From: Candidatus Parcubacteria bacterium
GTDB taxonomy: Bacteria; Patescibacteriota; Microgenomatia; Levybacterales; GWA1-39-11
Direction: 5' to 3'
Assembly (NCBI GenBank): GCA_003599595.1
Contig: QZIP01000023.1
Coordinates: 1-33,600, forward strand
Length of the DNA stretch: 33,600 bases
A program made the position numbers and the translations under genes. The notes under the pieces are model-generated. The model worked only from the letters and a program-made list of their open reading frames with translations. It was not told the origin of the DNA and searched no databases. Of the stretch, positions 23,011 through 31,655 are shown one piece after another. Position 1 is the first letter of the stretch. Every line of letters starts with the position of its first letter.

Positions 23011-24276
23011 ATGGCCATTAAATGGTCTGCTCTTGATTCGGTACCTGCTGCAATAGCAGCAGCTGATGTTGGTTGTATAATCCAAGATGGGGTATCGTAT
23101 AAATTTACGATGACCAACTTGGCAGCATTTGTTGCTGCTAACGGTATTACATTAGCAGGTGTTGCCGGCGTGCTCACGGCCACGGCTCCGACGCAGACCA
23201 CCGATACCCAGGCGGGCGTGGGCTGGGCGATCACCGCGTCAGATGCTGTGGCTGGGTCGAGCAACGCAGGAGCAGCGTCTGGCGGTTCTGTGACTATCGT
23301 TGCTGGGGATGCCAAACGGCTTACTTCTGGCAACAGTCAGGGTGGGTCGATAAATCTCAAGTGCGGCCTTGGGGTGGGTTCTCCGGCTGTTCCTGGGTAC
23401 CACAACTTTCAGGTTGATGGGGCATTTTCTTACACCACACTTAGGATTTCTGACGACGCGTCGGCTTATTTTGACCAAGTCCTTTCCGTAGACGGCGGCA
23501 GTAACCAGCAGACTTTGAGCCTTCAGTCGTATCCAGGTTCCGGAGCCGCTTTATGGCTGTTTTGGTCTACCACAACGGCTAATCAGGTAGGAGGGGATTT
23601 ATGGATAATGGCCGGAGACGGTGTAGGAGGCAATAGCGCTGGCGGCCCGGTGATACTTCTTCCTGGCGAAGGTGCCGGTTCCGGTGCCGACGGCAAGGTC
23701 ATCGTCCGCCAGCCGGGAGGCTCGGCGGGGACGGATGAGGGCCAGCTAACACATGATGGTACTTATCTTAATATAGTAAACCCTGATGCTTCAAAAGTAA
23801 TTAGAAGTTCTGATGGCACAACTAATTGTTGGCTTCAGAACACTGCTGGTCGAGCCAGGGTTTCCACCCAGTTCGATTCGACCAGTGAAACATTGGCCGA
23901 CATTACCGGATTGTCGGTCACCGTTATTGCCGGACGAACCTACACGTTCATCGCTAGGGTGTGGACTAGTTTTGGAGCCGGGGCCGTCAAATATTCGGTT
24001 GGCGGCACTTGTACAGCGACGGCTATCCGCTGGTCAAGCAATCTAGCGTGGCCAACCGGAGACGCTCAAGCCTACTACAACACGGCCATGAGAACGGCCC
24101 TGGGCACTGAGGATGTCTATGCCGGGGCTATTTCAAACACCGGTTGGTTAGATATTACTGGTACTATTACGGTGAATGCTGGTGGAACTCTGACTATCCA
24201 ACTAGCTAGAAACACCGCTTCTGGAACTACTTCAGCTTTGATTGGTTCGTATCTGATCGTGGAGGACATGCCTTAA
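23011..24276 (+). CDS. Fibre-like virion protein, GC-rich mosaic gene
   Basis: A 421-residue Gly/Ser/Thr/Ala-rich protein. The N-terminus (IKWSALDSVPAAIAAADVG) looks like the adaptor part of fibre or appendage proteins. The middle is beta-rich with repeated Gly-Gly turns. The C-terminal part, from DSTSETLADITGLSVTVIAG, looks like a compact jelly-roll tip found on phage fibres. Base composition shifts sharply: 23161-23748 and about 23831-24160 are far richer in G+C and use different codons than the AT-rich start, centre and end. This points to recent modular exchange. Probable host-binding or capsid-fibre protein. Confidence 0.7.
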   Translation: MAIKWSALDSVPAAIAAADVGCIIQDGVSYKFTMTNLAAFVAANGITLAGVAGVLTATAPTQTTDTQAGVGWAITASDAVAGSSNAGAASGGSVTIVAGDAKRLTSGNSQGGSINLKCGLGVGSPAVPGYHNFQVDGAFSYTTLRISDDASAYFDQVLSVDGGSNQQTLSLQSYPGSGAALWLFWSTTTANQVGGDLWIMAGDGVGGNSAGGPVILLPGEGAGSGADGKVIVRQPGGSAGTDEGQLTHDGTYLNIVNPDASKVIRSSDGTTNCWLQNTAGRARVSTQFDSTSETLADITGLSVTVIAGRTYTFIARVWTSFGAGAVKYSVGGTCTATAIRWSSNLAWPTGDAQAYYNTAMRTALGTEDVYAGAISNTGWLDITGTITVNAGGTLTIQLARNTASGTTSALIGSYLIVEDMP

Positions 24277-24385
24277 TATCGTTCATGTTGATCGAGGATA
24301 TACTATAAATGAGATATTCGTGTGAGTGATTTTTTGGTAATGTTTGTTTAGTAAAAATAAATGTATGAAGAGTTGGTAGTAATGA
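24277..24385. other. Non-coding gap
   Basis: 109 bases between the two fibre-like genes. It is AT-rich, with TATACT and TATAAA strings around 24299-24309 but no convincing -35 partner and no hairpin terminator. I see no small gene in it. Confidence 0.4.
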
Positions 24386-27316
24386 ATGTTAGGTCCAACA
24401 AGTTGGGAGAATACTATTCTTAGTTCACTTTCACTAACTTCTGGTCAAGTCCAGTCTGGTAATATTGGTAATAATGCTGTTACCAGTGGTAACGTTGCAT
24501 CTGGACAACTTGCTTGGGTACACCTTGGCTCTGGAGCTGTTCAATCAGGGAATATAGCTTCTGGTCAGATTCTTACGTTCCATCTTTCTAGCGGTGCTGT
24601 TCTTAGTGGTCAAATTGGTAATAATGTAGTTGTTAGTGGTAATATAGCATCTGGTCAGATATTTACCTTACACATAGCAAGTGGTGGATTATTGTCTGGA
24701 GCGTTTGGTTCTGGACAAATAGGACTTAATCATATAGCTTCTGGTGCGGTAGGAGCAGGAAGGGTTGGTAGTGGTGCAATCCAAAGCGGCCAAATAGCAA
24801 GTGGTCAAGTATTCACTCTTCATATTGCTTCTGGTGGAATAGGCTCAGGAGGAATTGGTTCTGGACAAATTGGATCAACACACCTTGCCAGTGGTTTAAT
24901 TGGTCTTGCTAGTGGTTCTGTTACCTCAGGGTTAGTAGGCAATAACACCATAAATAGTGGTAATTTATCTTCAGGCTCAGTTAGTTGGGCGCATCATAGT
25001 TCTGGAAGTGTTCGTTCTGGAAATTTATCAGATGGTTCTGTTACTTCTGGTAATATAGCATCTGGTCAATTATTCACTTTACATATAGCAAGTGGTGGAA
25101 TACTTTCTGGAGGTATTGGTTCTGGTCAGATAGGAAGACATCATTTGTCTTCAGGTTCAGTTAATTCTGGACATATTGCTAATGCTGCTGTTACAAGTGG
25201 TTCTATTGCTAGTGGTGTATTAACTGTATTTCATATTGCTAGTGGTGGTTTTGGCAGTGGTGTATTGAACAGTGGTGTTGTTGTATTAAACAATTTAGCA
25301 AGTGGTGTAGCTCTACCAGTTTCTGGTAGTGTTCAACAATTCCAATTAGGTTCCGGCGCAGTAAATTCTGGGCAAATAGCTTCAGGTGCTGTACAAGGTA
25401 GAAATGCTGGCGGAACTTACCATATTGCTTCTGGATCAATTAGTACGTTAGATATTGGTTCTGGAAGCATAGTATCTGGATTAATAGCAAGTGGCCAAAT
25501 TGGTCCAAATCATTTAGCTTCTGGTTTAATAATATCTGGTGCTTTCTTATCTGGTGGAATAACTTCTGGGAATATTAACAGCGGTCAAGTTGGATTCCCC
25601 CATCTTGCAAATAACTCAGTGTTGTCTGGAACAATCGGATCAGGTGTAATTAGTTCAATTCACCTTGCTAGTGGTTGTGTACAGTCTGGGGATATTGGAA
25701 GTGGTTCAGTGGGAGGAGCCAACCAAAGTGGAGCCAGAGGTATAGTATCAGGTTCTATTGGAACATTTGATTTAGGCTCCGGTGTTGTAACTTCTGGACA
25801 ATTGGGAGATAATGCGGTTGGTTCTGGTAATATTGGATCAGGTCAAATTGGAGCAATGCATGTTGCTAGTGGTGGTTTGTTTAGTTCTGGTTTAATTGGA
25901 ACGTATAGCATTGCTAGTGGAACGGTAGTTACTAGAGCAGGATATGTTACTCCATATAATAGTGGTTTGCTTGCAACAATAATTACCGAAGAGCCAATTT
26001 CTGGCGTAAGAGCAGTAACAATATCTCAGTCTGGCGCAGTTCGTATTGCCATGGCTTCTGTAAGTGGAAGAATGCCAGCAATTGGAATTGTTGCAGATAA
26101 TGTTGCTTCTGGTATTCAGGTTAATGTTTATTCTATAGGAGCATTCCAACTTAGTTCTGGAATGAACGATTTTAGTGGCTATTTGGGACAACCATTAGTT
26201 GTTGGTCGTTCTGGTCAAATAGTTACTTATTCTGGGGCTTGGAACTCTGGTGGATTAATGTCTGGGGACATTACTCAATTAATGGGTTCTGTTGGTGGCA
26301 ATAGTGGATTTATAGAAGTAGACACTCAACGCCCAACTGTAATTACTTCTGGTCAAATAGGCAGTGGATATCTTGGAAATGCATCTGTTTTAAGTGGTAA
26401 TCTTGGTTCTGGTCAAGTGTTTACCTTCCATATTGCTTCTGGTGGTTTACTATCAGGTTCAATTGGCTCAGGTCAAATATTTACTCTAAGTGTTGCTTCT
26501 GGCGGTTTGCTTTCTGGTGCTTATGGTTCTGGACAATTAGGTACTGCTCATATTGCTAGTGGTGGTTTAGGTAGCGGGGCAATAGGTTCTGGCCAGATAT
26601 TCACTCTTCATATAGCATCTGGCGGTATTGGTTCTGGTGGAATAGGCTCAGGTCAAATATCAACTCTACATGTAGCAAGTGGCGGATTTGGCAGTGGAGC
26701 CATTGGCTCAGGTCAAATATTCACCTTACATGTTGCTAGTGGAGGTATTTTATCTGGAGGTTTGGGTTCTGGACAAATAGGCAGAATGCATCTTAGTTCA
26801 GGATCAATCAGTTCTGGACACATTGCTAATGCTGCTGTTACATCTGGAAGTATAGCTTCTGGTGTTGCTGTAGCTTATGCTAGAATTGGATTTGATGATA
26901 CTTGGGTAGCTGGAGAAATGATTAGTGGGTTGTGCCCAGTATGTATCAATATTTCTGGTGGGAATTCGTTATTGATTGCTAATGCGGCATCTGGGTTGAG
27001 ATTACCTGCAATTGGAATTTCAATAACTAATGCTGCAAGTGGAGCTTCTGTTAGTATTGTAACAAACGGTTTGATTACCAATCTTGCAAGTGGTTTACTT
27101 TCTAGTGGTTTTAATGGAAGAAATTGTTATGTTGGTAGCGGGCTTGTAATTGATTTGTCGGGTTTTGCAGGAAATGGTTTTGGACCTTCACCAGCTGTTG
27201 CTGGTGCTTCTGGTAATATGGTTCAAAGATTAGGAGTGAAAGTATCTGGTGGAATTTTTGTTAATATAGGCGAAGTAACTTCAGGATTAATAAGTGGTTT
27301 GTTGGGGCAATTTTAA
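24386..27316 (+). CDS. Giant Ser-Gly repeat tail-fibre-like protein
   Basis: A 976-residue protein built almost wholly from short SG-centred units. In the best regions the period is 20 residues, typified by GSGQIFTLHIASGGIGSGGI; by eye there are eleven copies of (H/S)(I/V)ASGG. This regular pattern predicts a beta-solenoid or triple-stranded fibre. Two related non-repeat modules interrupt it, at about residues 513-640 and 830-960 (ISGxxxVxIS...RxPAIGI...). They may be structural knobs or binding domains. Serine codons swap between AGT and TCT from copy to copy, so the DNA is much less repetitive than the protein. Only a weak ribosome site is visible. Probable host-range determinant. Confidence 0.78.
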   Translation: MLGPTSWENTILSSLSLTSGQVQSGNIGNNAVTSGNVASGQLAWVHLGSGAVQSGNIASGQILTFHLSSGAVLSGQIGNNVVVSGNIASGQIFTLHIASGGLLSGAFGSGQIGLNHIASGAVGAGRVGSGAIQSGQIASGQVFTLHIASGGIGSGGIGSGQIGSTHLASGLIGLASGSVTSGLVGNNTINSGNLSSGSVSWAHHSSGSVRSGNLSDGSVTSGNIASGQLFTLHIASGGILSGGIGSGQIGRHHLSSGSVNSGHIANAAVTSGSIASGVLTVFHIASGGFGSGVLNSGVVVLNNLASGVALPVSGSVQQFQLGSGAVNSGQIASGAVQGRNAGGTYHIASGSISTLDIGSGSIVSGLIASGQIGPNHLASGLIISGAFLSGGITSGNINSGQVGFPHLANNSVLSGTIGSGVISSIHLASGCVQSGDIGSGSVGGANQSGARGIVSGSIGTFDLGSGVVTSGQLGDNAVGSGNIGSGQIGAMHVASGGLFSSGLIGTYSIASGTVVTRAGYVTPYNSGLLATIITEEPISGVRAVTISQSGAVRIAMASVSGRMPAIGIVADNVASGIQVNVYSIGAFQLSSGMNDFSGYLGQPLVVGRSGQIVTYSGAWNSGGLMSGDITQLMGSVGGNSGFIEVDTQRPTVITSGQIGSGYLGNASVLSGNLGSGQVFTFHIASGGLLSGSIGSGQIFTLSVASGGLLSGAYGSGQLGTAHIASGGLGSGAIGSGQIFTLHIASGGIGSGGIGSGQISTLHVASGGFGSGAIGSGQIFTLHVASGGILSGGLGSGQIGRMHLSSGSISSGHIANAAVTSGSIASGVAVAYARIGFDDTWVAGEMISGLCPVCINISGGNSLLIANAASGLRLPAIGISITNAASGASVSIVTNGLITNLASGLLSSGFNGRNCYVGSGLVIDLSGFAGNGFGPSPAVAGASGNMVQRLGVKVSGGIFVNIGEVTSGLISGLLGQF

Positions 27317-27318
27317 TT

Positions 27319-28251
27319 ATGGCTAAGAATTATTTGTTTTGTAGAAAATGTCCCAATCCAGATAACAATGAAAATTGTAAACTTTTAATTGGTTATAAAT
27401 ACGAAAATAAAATGTGGGATGCTGAGGAAAGACAAACTTTTTGTAAGAGTTGTACATTTCTGGGAAACAGGAACCCATTCTTTGGCAAGAATCACACCGA
27501 AGAAACTAAAGAAGCAATGTCTAAAATTCGTATTGATCTTTGGGAATCTGGTGTGTTTGATACACCTGAAGTTAGATTTAATATGAGTCAGTCTCATATT
27601 GGAAATAAATCTACTTCTGGTCAAGAATTATCCATAAGGCGAAGATTTGCTATTAGGAAAAGAATGATGGGTGAAAATAATCACTTTTATGGTAAAAACC
27701 ACACTCATGAATCAAGGAAAAAGATTTCTAAATCTAGAGAAGGAAAATATTTTGGTGAGAATAATCCTTTTTATGGTAGAAAACACTTAGAAGAGACTAA
27801 AGAATTATGTAGAGAAGGAGCATTAAAAAGCAAAGGATCTGGTCATGGAATAAGTGGTAAATATAATGGGCTACATTTTAGATCTACATGTGAGTTGTTG
27901 TTTTTAAAACAAAACTACACCAACACCATGGTTTCGGCAGAGGCAAAAGGATTCAGGTGTGAGTATATAGATTCTACTGGAAAATTAAGATATCATTATC
28001 CCGATTTTGTAGATGGAAATGTAGTTTATGAGATCAAACCATTTGGATGGGAAAGAGATTCAAGGTGTGTTGATGTACCATTGAAAAGAAAAGCAGCTGA
28101 AAAAATAATTACTGATAAAGGATTTAAATATGTTTTTATTGAAATGAAATGTATTTCCAAGTCTGAGGTGTTTGCTTTATTCGCGCAAGGTAAAATTGAT
28201 CTGGACACCAAGTGGAAAAAACAGTATTATGAAAAACTTGGAGTTTATTAA
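27319..28251 (+). CDS. Free-standing homing endonuclease, PD-(D/E)xK type
   Basis: A 310-residue protein starting two bases after the fibre gene. The N-terminal Cys module (C8, C11, C20, C42, C45; CPNPDNNENC) is shared with the enzyme at 18818. Three NUMOD3-like units follow (GNRNPFFGKNHTEETKEAMS, MGENNHFYGKNHTHESRKKI, GENNPFYGRKHLEETKELC). The nuclease core has E192 (STCELLF), P228-D229 (YHYPDF) and E238-x-K240 (VVYEIKP). Its end, KWKKQYYEKLGVY, defines the natural C-terminus of this subfamily here. No duplicated gene ends were found at its borders. It overlaps the next ATG by one base. Confidence 0.87.
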   Translation: MAKNYLFCRKCPNPDNNENCKLLIGYKYENKMWDAEERQTFCKSCTFLGNRNPFFGKNHTEETKEAMSKIRIDLWESGVFDTPEVRFNMSQSHIGNKSTSGQELSIRRRFAIRKRMMGENNHFYGKNHTHESRKKISKSREGKYFGENNPFYGRKHLEETKELCREGALKSKGSGHGISGKYNGLHFRSTCELLFLKQNYTNTMVSAEAKGFRCEYIDSTGKLRYHYPDFVDGNVVYEIKPFGWERDSRCVDVPLKRKAAEKIITDKGFKYVFIEMKCISKSEVFALFAQGKIDLDTKWKKQYYEKLGVY

Positions 28252-28511
28252 TGTCTACTATTACTTCAATTAGTGGGCAAAGAGTAATATTTAGTGATTC
28301 CAGTTCATTAGAAGTCCCATGGGAATTGACTCCTATGCACAATGGATCAGATATTACTTTGAAGTTGGATATTTCTAGAAGAGAGTTTAGATTTGATTTA
28401 GATGTCACTAAAAGACATTTTATCAATAGTATAAATGTTTTGATGGTAGATTCTTGGAGACTTAGTGGAAAAGAAGGCAAGCCAAGATTAGTGCCATTGG
28501 AGAGTACCTAA
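28251..28511 (+). CDS. Hypothetical virion-region protein
   Basis: An 86-residue protein overlapping the endonuclease stop and the next start by one base each. Its predicted beta-strand content (SGQRVIFSDSS, DITLKLDISRREFRFDLDV) suggests a small barrel. Location between fibre and putative internal proteins suggests a structural role. Not recognised. Confidence 0.55.
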   Translation: MSTITSISGQRVIFSDSSSLEVPWELTPMHNGSDITLKLDISRREFRFDLDVTKRHFINSINVLMVDSWRLSGKEGKPRLVPLEST

Positions 28512-29239
28512 TGAGAACTAGAAAAGAAATAATCAGACGGTTGAAATCTTTAGAAAACGAGCAAAATAAAGTTCAACCACCAAAACAAGATTCTCACCAA
28601 GACATTAAAACTGAGCCCAAAACTAATGATTCGTTAAAACCAGTTTTCTATCATTCAGATGTTGAATCTACAAGTTCTGGGAATCAAAATTTTGAATCAC
28701 CACCTGTACAAAATACTCAGAAAACCGAACTAAAACAACCCGTTTCATCCCAACAATCTGAACCAGAAGATTCATATTGGACCAGAAAACGCGGCTATGG
28801 ATATTCAAAACCTGCTTCTGTGGAAGATAGATATCCAGGTCATTTTGCTTCACCTAGTGAAATAATTGTAAATTACCCCGAGGTATTTAGACCTTTACTT
28901 CAAAATTCAAAACAAGGTCGTGATTTAGTAGATACCATACTTAATGGTGATGAGGATGCTGCTTTTGCATTAAAAGATGTGTTGTTGGATTTAGGAAGTC
29001 CTGAAGCTGCTGCACTACTGGATGAAAATCATTGGACTGAAGATGAAAGAATGAATGGTCTTCTTAATTGGTATATGGATCATGTTGAGTTTGATCCAGG
29101 ATATATGGATTTTATAGCCCCATCAGAAACTATTGAATATGCTAATCAAAAAGTTAATGATTATTTGAGTAAGTATGGCTTGAGTGCAGAGAAGTTTCAG
29201 GAACAAGTTGAGCAATATATGTTGGATAATGAGCTATGA
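28511..29239 (+). CDS. Protein with basic N-terminal motif, disordered linker and helical domain
   Basis: A 242-residue protein. Residues 1-15 are basic and amphipathic (MRTRKEIIRRLKSLEN). About 85 residues of Gln/Pro/Ser-rich linker follow, then a helical domain with DLVDTILNGDEDAAFALKDV and LGSPEAAALLDE. The same plan occurs in the genes at 29451 (N-terminus and linker) and 32477 (N-terminus, linker and the same helical motif). The helical motif recalls the short planctomycete repeat-companion module (A-x-L-x-x-x-L-x-x-x-G-x-x-x-A), which I rate as tentative. Function unknown; a head-internal or ejected protein is possible. Confidence 0.6.
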   Translation: MRTRKEIIRRLKSLENEQNKVQPPKQDSHQDIKTEPKTNDSLKPVFYHSDVESTSSGNQNFESPPVQNTQKTELKQPVSSQQSEPEDSYWTRKRGYGYSKPASVEDRYPGHFASPSEIIVNYPEVFRPLLQNSKQGRDLVDTILNGDEDAAFALKDVLLDLGSPEAAALLDENHWTEDERMNGLLNWYMDHVEFDPGYMDFIAPSETIEYANQKVNDYLSKYGLSAEKFQEQVEQYMLDNEL

Positions 29240-29454
29240 CTCTTCCAGAATTCAAAAAATCAATAGATGGTAAGAAGTTGAAACAAGCAACTTCCTTGGA
29301 GCAAACAAATTTTAGAAATGGTGCCAAGGTTGAAGGATTACAGTATTTCTTTAGTGCCATTACTAAAGATGATCAAGTTGTTTTTGCTGAAGGAGGTTCT
29401 TGGGATGATGTGTTTTCAAAGGTCCCAGATTGGTTGAAACGAGAAAAGAAATGA
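29236..29454 (+). CDS. Small hypothetical protein
   Basis: A 72-residue protein overlapping both neighbours by four bases (ATGA at each junction). A basic N-terminal half is followed by a beta-like segment (GLQYFFSAITKDDQVVFAEG) and a Trp-containing end. The compact size and double overlap suggest co-translation with the two linker proteins around it. Not recognised. Confidence 0.6.
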   Translation: MTLPEFKKSIDGKKLKQATSLEQTNFRNGAKVEGLQYFFSAITKDDQVVFAEGGSWDDVFSKVPDWLKREKK

Positions 29455-30149
29455 TTTCATTCAGTAGTCCATTTTCTGGTGGTGGCAGAGGCAAAAAAGC
29501 TCTAAAGCTTCGATTGAAGTCTTTGTCTAAATATAGATCTAAAAATAATCCAGAGAACACTGATGCAGTTCAACCAAATCCAGAAGAAGCAATGCAGGTA
29601 ACGGCTAATCCACAAGATATGCAAAATGTAGAACAATCTACTAATATGGCTCCTCCAGGTGGACAACCTCAAATGCAAGAAGGAATGCCTCCTGGACAAC
29701 AAGGTGCTCCTCCCGCAGGACCAGGAGAAGCTCCTATGGACCCTGCTCAAAACCAACAACCACAACAGCAGCCAAAACCTAAGAAAGAACCCCAATATAC
29801 TCCAATGGAGGTAAATAGGGAAGAGGTTTCAGGAGCCCAATCTGGTTGGACAATGTTACATGATATCAAAGATGTATTTGATAATGATATGAATTTAGCA
29901 GTAGCTACTTATGCATTAGATCAATTTGAACAAGATCCCAAAGAAGCAGGGAAGCACATTGGGATAATGTTAGCATTATCGCCTTATTGGGGTAAAAAGT
30001 ATTCTGGAGAAGGTGTAGATCAAGTCAGAGTGTTAGATTTGATTAGAAAACAAGGTGGAGACAAAGCTAAGAAGTTTATAGATGAAATACGAAAAGCCTA
30101 TGTTGCTTATGAACCAAGTAAATTTACTTTGGCTACTATAAAAGATTGA
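29451..30149 (+). CDS. Protein with basic N-terminal motif and Pro/Gln/Met-rich linker
   Basis: A 232-residue protein from ATG 29451 (overlapping the previous TGA; an in-frame TTG at 29430 is less likely). Its N-terminal basic helix (KKALKLRLKSLSKYRSK, residues 15-31) resembles those of the genes at 28511 and 32477. About 85 residues rich in Pro, Gln, Met and Gly follow. The C-terminal domain is helical (DIKDVFDNDMNLAVATYALD... LALSPYWGKKY). Probably a structural or scaffolding-type protein given its neighbours; no family recognised. Confidence 0.62.
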   Translation: MISFSSPFSGGGRGKKALKLRLKSLSKYRSKNNPENTDAVQPNPEEAMQVTANPQDMQNVEQSTNMAPPGGQPQMQEGMPPGQQGAPPAGPGEAPMDPAQNQQPQQQPKPKKEPQYTPMEVNREEVSGAQSGWTMLHDIKDVFDNDMNLAVATYALDQFEQDPKEAGKHIGIMLALSPYWGKKYSGEGVDQVRVLDLIRKQGGDKAKKFIDEIRKAYVAYEPSKFTLATIKD

Positions 30150-30164
30150 TAAAAGGTGAATTAA

Positions 30165-31001
30165 ATGGCTGGTGAAATAAAACATTGTGAAAAATGTAAT
30201 TGTGAACATGATGGTTCTTATGGCTCAGGTAGATTTTGCTCTAAACATTGCGCCTATGGTAGAAATGTGAATGGAAATAAGAATCCCATGTATGGTCAGA
30301 CAGTATATGAGATTTGGGTAAATAAGTATGGTAAAGAAGTTGCGAACATAAAATGGAGAAACTGTGTGATTTCTCAAAAGGGTAAGGGAACTGGCCCCAG
30401 GCCTAATCAGTCTGTTAAGGTTTCTGGTTGTTTAAATCCTATGTGGGGTCGTACACATTCTGATGGGGCAAAAGCTGCAATATCCCATAAAAATACAGGC
30501 AGAAAACATTCAATTAAGTCTAACATTCAAAAATCTATATCTGGAAAAAGAGCTTATGCTGAAGGTAGATTTAAGTTTTCCGGAGAGAAAAGATCAATAA
30601 GAGGATATTGGAAAGGATTGTATTATGGAAGTACATCTGAATTGATGAGAATGATGAATCATCCAAATTTATCTTTATTGAAAAGAGGCCCATCGATATC
30701 ATATGAGTGGTTTGATGGTTCTCACCACACATATTTATCAGATTTCTTGAATGTGTTGTCAAACACAATTGAAGAAATAAAATATCCAGGCAAACAACTA
30801 TCTGAGTTAGAGCAACTTAAAGTTGAAGCAGGTAAAAAATATGCAAAAGAGAATGGTTTAAATTATAATGTGTTGTACGAACATTCAATACCCAAGGAAG
30901 AAATGTTTATTTTAAGGAAACATTATATGGTTACTTTAGATTCTAAACATGAAACAGAATATCAAATATGGTTGGAAAGGAGAAACAAACGTGGCTGGTG
31001 A
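30165..31001 (+). CDS. Free-standing homing endonuclease with captured gene start
   Basis: A 278-residue protein with AAAGGTG upstream. The N-terminal Cys cluster (C8, C11, C13, C25, C29) resembles a zinc finger. NUMOD3-like stretches follow (NKNPMYGQT, LNPMWGRTHSDGAKAAIS). The nuclease core has E159 (STSELMR), D193 (TYLSDF) and E204-x-K206 (IEEIKYP), the same plan as the enzymes at 18818 and 27319. Its first residues, MAGEI, and 13 bases of DNA are repeated at the start of the next gene. The simplest reading is that it inserted just inside that gene, took over the original start and rebuilt one at its own 3' end. The two genes overlap by 11 bases. Confidence 0.85.
   Translation: MAGEIKHCEKCNCEHDGSYGSGRFCSKHCAYGRNVNGNKNPMYGQTVYEIWVNKYGKEVANIKWRNCVISQKGKGTGPRPNQSVKVSGCLNPMWGRTHSDGAKAAISHKNTGRKHSIKSNIQKSISGKRAYAEGRFKFSGEKRSIRGYWKGLYYGSTSELMRMMNHPNLSLLKRGPSISYEWFDGSHHTYLSDFLNVLSNTIEEIKYPGKQLSELEQLKVEAGKKYAKENGLNYNVLYEHSIPKEEMFILRKHYMVTLDSKHETEYQIWLERRNKRGW
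30166..30178 (+). repeat. 13-bp direct repeat, upstream copy
   Basis: TGGCTGGTGAAAT covers codons 1-5 of the endonuclease. An identical copy lies at 30992-31004, covering the start of the following gene. The pair marks the borders of the endonuclease insertion. Confidence 0.8.
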
Positions 31002-31653
31002 AATTGCCGCAGATGCTAGTTCAAGTCTTGTATTATATTCCCAGATTAGAAATAGAACTTCGGGGTTCATATTCAATATAAGTAGTGGACAGTTTGAAAC
31101 ATATTCTAGCGCAAGTGGTAATCAAGCTGCTTATGCCCTTTCTATGAGTGAGCAAGGTAGTTGTGGTCACTATGTGGGAAATGCCCCAAGCACATTACCT
31201 GCTGGTGTGTTTGATATCACATGTCGGCAAAGGGTAAATGCTTGGTATGCTGAAACAGATTCCTTGGTGGCCAACGGGGAACTTCAATGGAATACTTCAG
31301 TTGCAGTGCCATTATCTAATTTACCTGCGAGTGGAGTAATTTCAGAAGTTAGAATGACTCGTGGTGTAATGGTACAGAATTTTGGAATATTTCTTAAATC
31401 AAGTGCCGACCATCTCACCAATTTTACCAGTGGAAATGTTAGCGGTCAGATTGCTAGAGATGGAGGTCTTTTTGGTGCTTTGCAATCAGGTGGTTTTACA
31501 GAGACAGGTCTTGGATCTTACGTTGTTACGCTTACATCGGGCGATTTACTTGCAAACACTGTAAGACTTTATTTTTCTGCAAATGGCATTAGTGGTGGTA
31601 CAAGCGATCCTCTTACTTTATCATTCGTATTACAAAGAAGTTCAGGACAGTAA
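30991..31653 (+). CDS. Probable virion (tail/appendage) protein, GTG start
   Basis: A 220-residue protein. GTG 30991 is chosen because AAAGGAG lies upstream, inside the endonuclease gene, and because the sequence VAGEIAADASS repeats the MAGEI start of that gene. Upstream in-frame ATG 30949 lies deep in the endonuclease. It is Ser/Gly/Asn-rich and beta-like. An N-terminal part (QFETYSSASGNQAAYALSMS... GNAPSTLPAGVFDITCRQR) is of a kind common in phage appendage proteins, as I recall them. The C-terminal half has no clear motif. It is the probable target of the homing endonuclease before it. Confidence 0.7.
   Translation: MAGEIAADASSSLVLYSQIRNRTSGFIFNISSGQFETYSSASGNQAAYALSMSEQGSCGHYVGNAPSTLPAGVFDITCRQRVNAWYAETDSLVANGELQWNTSVAVPLSNLPASGVISEVRMTRGVMVQNFGIFLKSSADHLTNFTSGNVSGQIARDGGLFGALQSGGFTETGLGSYVVTLTSGDLLANTVRLYFSANGISGGTSDPLTLSFVLQRSSGQ
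30992..31004 (+). repeat. 13-bp direct repeat, downstream copy
   Basis: Identical to 30166-30178. The two start codons differ only in the base before the repeat (ATG upstream, GTG here). Confidence 0.8.
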
Positions 31654-31655
31654 TA

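Noticed and set aside
22902-23478. Minus-strand frames of 143 and 79 codons over the GC-rich fibre segment
   Set aside because: GC-rich coding DNA gives few stops in any frame. The + strand translation is a coherent fibre-like protein and fits its neighbours.
24386-27316. CRISPR-like array because of many short repeats
   Set aside because: The repeats are in-frame coding units of varying DNA sequence with no constant spacer pattern; the region is one open reading frame.
29430-29460. Upstream TTG start giving VETRKEMI, similar to the MRTRKEII start of the gene at 28511
   Set aside because: The ATG at 29451 overlaps the previous stop in the usual ATGA manner, and the similarity falls within the coding end of the preceding gene. 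Chance is more likely.
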